From contig NZ_CP051167.1 of the NCBI RefSeq assembly GCF_012295525.1, positions 5,067,501-5,131,500 of the forward strand: a stretch of 64,000 bases of DNA, read 5' to 3'. A model generated the notes under the pieces. That model did not search any database. It had not been told where the DNA came from and saw nothing but the letters and a program-made list of their open reading frames with translations. How positions within the stretch are numbered: position 1 is the stretch's first letter; every line of letters starts with the position of its first letter. The translations under genes and the position numbers were made by a program. This DNA comes from Oxynema aestuarii AP17 (GTDB taxonomy: Bacteria; Cyanobacteriota; Cyanobacteriia; Cyanobacteriales; Laspinemataceae). Positions 61,667-64,000 of the stretch are shown here, one piece after another.

Positions 61667-61912
61667 ATGATCTTGCTGCTGCACGGACTCGCGAACGATC
61701 TCGCCAGCGCCATTCACTGGGGAGAGTGGCTCTCTGTGTTGAATGGGTCCCACTTTCCCGACGCTTCCGTACTGGCCCAACAGGTGAACGATCCGGATAT
61801 CCTCGGTCGGATTCAACGCACCTGGATGACGTTTGTCAAAACCGGACAAATTTGGGCGTTTATCATCGGCGCGATCCTCGGCTACGTCTTCCGAGGGATT
61901 ACGGGAACTTGA
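61667..61912 (+). CDS. Small membrane protein, unknown function
   Basis: 81 residues. The C-terminal hydrophobic helix (IWAFIIGAILGYVFRGITG) is preceded by a soluble region (LANDLASAIHWGEWLSVLNGSHFPDASVLAQQVNDPDILGRIQRTWMTF). The start has GGGGAAA about 7 bases upstream. It lies 72 bp after the phosphatase gene on the same strand and 167 bp before argH. Length, codon use and a single clean helix suggest a real gene. I do not recognise the family. Confidence 0.65.
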   Translation: MILLLHGLANDLASAIHWGEWLSVLNGSHFPDASVLAQQVNDPDILGRIQRTWMTFVKTGQIWAFIIGAILGYVFRGITGT

Positions 61913-62079
61913 ACGATTGGGGGAGATGGATAACTGAGGGTTAACGATGGCGACAGGCGCGAACCGAACTCCGTTTTTCACACCCGTTTTCTCCAGAGGA
62001 AGCGGGTTTTTACCTATTTTGGGGGGCGATCGCCTCTGAGCGAACAAAAAAAACTCTAAACATTATTTTTGGTGGGAGC

Positions 62080-63477
62080 ATGAGCGAACAAAAAACCTGG
62101 AGTCAGCGATTTGAATCGGCCTTACATCCGGCGATCGCCCGTTTTAATGCGAGTATTGGCTTCGATATCGAACTGATCGAATACGATATCACCGGATCCG
62201 AAGCCCATGCCAAAATGCTGGCGAAAACGGGCATTATTTCCTCGGAAGAAGGGGAAAAACTCATTCAGGGGTTGGAGCAAATTCGCCGGGAATACCGCCA
62301 AGGGTTGTTTAAACCCGGCGTCGATGACGAAGACGTTCATTTTGCCGTCGAACGGCGTCTGACGGAAATTGCCGGAGATGTCGGTAAAAAGCTGCATACG
62401 GCGCGATCGCGCAACGATCAAGTGGGAACGGATACCCGGCTTTACCTGCGCGAACAAGTCCGCCACATTCGCACTCAACTGGTCGAGTTTCAACAAGTCT
62501 TGCTCGATCTCGCCGAAGCCAACATCGAAACCCTCATTCCCGGTTACACCCACTTACAACGGGCTCAACCCCTCAGTTTGGCCCATCACTTGCTCGCTTA
62601 TGTGGAAATGAGCGCTCGCGATTGGGAACGCTTGGGAGACGTCTACCGACGCATCGATATTTCTCCCCTCGGTTGTGGCGCTTTAGCCGGAACCACCTTT
62701 CCCATCGATCGCCACTATACGGCGAATCAACTCGGGTTCAGTCGCATTTACGCCAACAGTCTCGACGGGGTGAGCGATCGCGATTTTGCGATCGAGTTTC
62801 TGACCGCCGCCAGCTTGATTATGGTTCACCTGTCGCGCCTGTCGGAAGAAGTGATTTTATGGGCCTCGGAAGAGTTTAATTTCGTCACTTTGAAAGATAG
62901 TTGTTCCACGGGGTCGAGCATTATGCCGCAGAAGAAAAACCCGGACGTTCCCGAATTGGTACGCGGTAAAACTGGGCGCGTTTTCGGCCATTTGCAAGGC
63001 TTGCTCGTGTTGATGAAAGGGTTACCTCTGGCCTATAACAAAGACTTGCAAGAAGATAAAGAAGCTTTATTCGATGCGGTCAAAACTGTGCGAGGCTGTC
63101 TGGAAGCGATGACAATTTTGTTCCGAGAAGGGTTGGAGTTTAAAGGCGATCGCCTCGCCGAAGCCGTCGCCTCCGATTTTGCCAATGCGACCGATGTCGC
63201 CGACTATTTGGCCGCGAAAGGGGTTCCTTTCCGCGAAGCTTATAATTTAGTCGGTAAAGTCGTGAAAATGTCCCTCGCCGCCGGGAAATTATTAAAAGAT
63301 TTGACCCTCGACGAATGGCAACAGTTGCATCCGGCGTTTGAGGAGGATATTTACGCGGCGATCGCCCCCAAACAAGTCGTCGCCGCGCGCAACAGCTACG
63401 GGGGAACGGGTTTCGAGCAAGTCCGGCAGGCACTCGTTCGGGCTCGCGATCGCCTCAATTCCGCCTCGATCGAATAG
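62080..63477 (+). CDS. argH: Argininosuccinate lyase
   Basis: 465 residues, complete. Splits argininosuccinate into arginine and fumarate, the last step of arginine synthesis. Motifs: [78 protein letters not shown], and the superfamily signature [12 protein letters not shown] (278-289), whose serine is catalytic. A strong hairpin terminator follows. No other arg genes are in the window, as expected for the dispersed arginine genes of cyanobacteria. Confidence 0.98.
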   Translation: MSEQKTWSQRFESALHPAIARFNASIGFDIELIEYDITGSEAHAKMLAKTGIISSEEGEKLIQGLEQIRREYRQGLFKPGVDDEDVHFAVERRLTEIAGDVGKKLHTARSRNDQVGTDTRLYLREQVRHIRTQLVEFQQVLLDLAEANIETLIPGYTHLQRAQPLSLAHHLLAYVEMSARDWERLGDVYRRIDISPLGCGALAGTTFPIDRHYTANQLGFSRIYANSLDGVSDRDFAIEFLTAASLIMVHLSRLSEEVILWASEEFNFVTLKDSCSTGSSIMPQKKNPDVPELVRGKTGRVFGHLQGLLVLMKGLPLAYNKDLQEDKEALFDAVKTVRGCLEAMTILFREGLEFKGDRLAEAVASDFANATDVADYLAAKGVPFREAYNLVGKVVKMSLAAGKLLKDLTLDEWQQLHPAFEEDIYAAIAPKQVVAARNSYGGTGFEQVRQALVRARDRLNSASIE

Positions 63478-63543
63478 AGCAATCTAGGGCGGATTCGCCA
63501 CCGCGATCGCCTGCTTAAAAGGGCAAAAAAGGCGACAAAAATA

Positions 63544-63585
63544 AGAAGGTGCGATCGTCACATCATCGTCGCACCTTCTTTGTTA
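63544..63585. terminator. Hairpin terminator between convergent argH and the 35-residue gene
   Basis: AGAAGGTGCGA pairs perfectly with TCGCACCTTCT around a 14-base loop, followed by TTTGTTATT on the plus strand. On the minus strand it is followed by a TATTTTTGTCG tract, so it can act for both genes. Confidence 0.9.
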
Positions 63586-63610
63586 TTAAAGAAGTTTTCA
63601 AAAAAGAGAA

Positions 63611-63718
63611 TTAAACCAGGCGAGGGCGATCGGCCCGCACGACGATCCAGCGTCCACTGACCGGATCGCGATAGGTTAAAAACGGGTTGGAACGGAGTTT
63701 TTTATCTATCTGGCTCAT
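63611..63718 (-). CDS. 35-residue basic protein, probably conserved in cyanobacteria
   Basis: A short complete frame: MSQIDKKLRSNPFLTYR, then DPVSGRWIVVRADRPRLV, then TAA. A GAGG lies about 9 bases before the ATG. The NPFLTYRDPVSGRWIVV pattern reads like a small beta-hairpin module and looks like a family of very small cyanobacterial proteins. Function is unknown. It is convergent with argH and shares its terminator. Confidence 0.65.
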   Translation of the reverse strand: MSQIDKKLRSNPFLTYRDPVSGRWIVVRADRPRLV

Positions 63719-63887
63719 CTCAAACACCTCAATCGATCTATGTATTACTATCTTATTAAAGCTTTTTCAAAACGAACGCGATCGCGCGACAAAAGCGAGG
63801 GCGATCGAGATCGCTACCGATCGGCGATCGCGATCGCATCCTCTTAATTTTTGGTAACAACAAATACCGCAATCTCAACTCTAAACC

Positions 63888-64000
63888 CTAAACTCTAAAA
63901 TCCAAACCGCCCTTTTTTTTAAAATAACTCGCCGCATAATTGCGCTGAATCGGCGTTCCATTCAATAGGTAATCCTTGAGACGATTTTGTCCTTGGATGG
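63888..64000 (-). CDS. 3' end of an unidentified gene entering from the right edge
   Basis: The last 37 codons of a minus-strand frame: IQGQNRLKDYLLNGTPIQRN, then YAASYFKKKGGLDFRV and TAG. The first 30 residues have the look of real coding sequence. The final LDFRV is encoded by AT-rich repeat-like DNA (CTAAAC/CTAAAAT units). The family cannot be named from this fragment. Confidence 0.55.
   Translation of the reverse strand, partial: IQGQNRLKDYLLNGTPIQRNYAASYFKKKGGLDFRV

Noticed and set aside
1-64000. tRNA, rRNA and CRISPR array search by eye
   Set aside because: No T-loop GGTTCGAATCC-like context with a cloverleaf, no rRNA core sequence and no regularly spaced direct repeats were found. 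Short tandem repeats present are heptamers, 12-mers, 15-mers or coding minisatellites without spacers.

Overview
The window is chromosomal DNA from a cyanobacterium. The evidence is psbA (photosystem II D1), Ycf37- and Ycf29/Rre1-like proteins, a VTE6-type phytyl-phosphate kinase and several cyanobacterial DUF families. The HIP1 octamer GCGATCGC is very frequent, and heptameric tandem repeats resemble those of filamentous cyanobacteria. A FraH-like protein, an HpsJ-like protein and a HetP/HetC-type locus suggest a filamentous lineage. Whether it makes heterocysts cannot be decided here. No rRNA, tRNA or CRISPR array was seen.

Layout: 1-2746 (-) DNA polymerase I, cut by the window edge. 3006-12006 (+) a very large Ser/Thr-kinase/histidine-kinase hybrid, then a REC-GGDEF-EAL protein. 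12046-13692 (-) an unrecognised, probably helical-toroid protein. 13889-23297 (+) a lipid biosynthesis cluster: two fatty acyl-AMP ligases, a membrane fatty-acid-hydroxylase-like enzyme, an acyl-carrier-protein/alpha-oxoamine-synthase fusion, a reductase with the 3-ketodihydrosphingosine reductase signature, and a GT39-like membrane glycosyltransferase. 23277-24610 a TnpB-only IS200/IS605-type element. 24607-29611 assorted genes (VanX-like dipeptidase, VTE6, VOC protein, DUF3370, DUF1499). 29873-33713 psbA, a CPA2 antiporter and a NarL-type response regulator. 33893-43884 (-) a peptide/protein export locus: parvulin, RTX protein, three double-glycine-type precursor peptides, a HetP-family protein, an HlyD adaptor and a HetC-like peptidase-containing ABC exporter. 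44560-46793 (-) Ycf37-like, a solute-binding protein, rplT and rpmI. 47190-52004 TPR, PRC-barrel, FHA, FraH-like and 6-phosphogluconolactonase genes. 52109-59570 (+) a fused arsenosugar-type glycosyltransferase, HpsJ-like, GT2, DUF502, nusB and ftsY. 60107-64000 a PP2C phosphatase, a small membrane protein, argH, a 35-residue protein and the 3' end of an unidentified gene.

Two systems deserve most attention. The first (13889-23297) reads as a complete front end for a sphingoid-like long-chain base: fatty acid activation as acyl-AMP, loading on the fused carrier domain, condensation with an amino acid, keto reduction, and possibly hydroxylation and glycosylation. The second (33893-43884) pairs a HetC-like exporter with small leader peptides. 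Its HetP-family protein ends in a segment that resembles those same leaders. Smaller items are a TnpB gene with a cyanobacterial palindromic repeat inserted in frame at its RuvC-II site, and two structured non-coding spacers (55590-56000 and 57556-57885) that look like derelict or non-autonomous elements.
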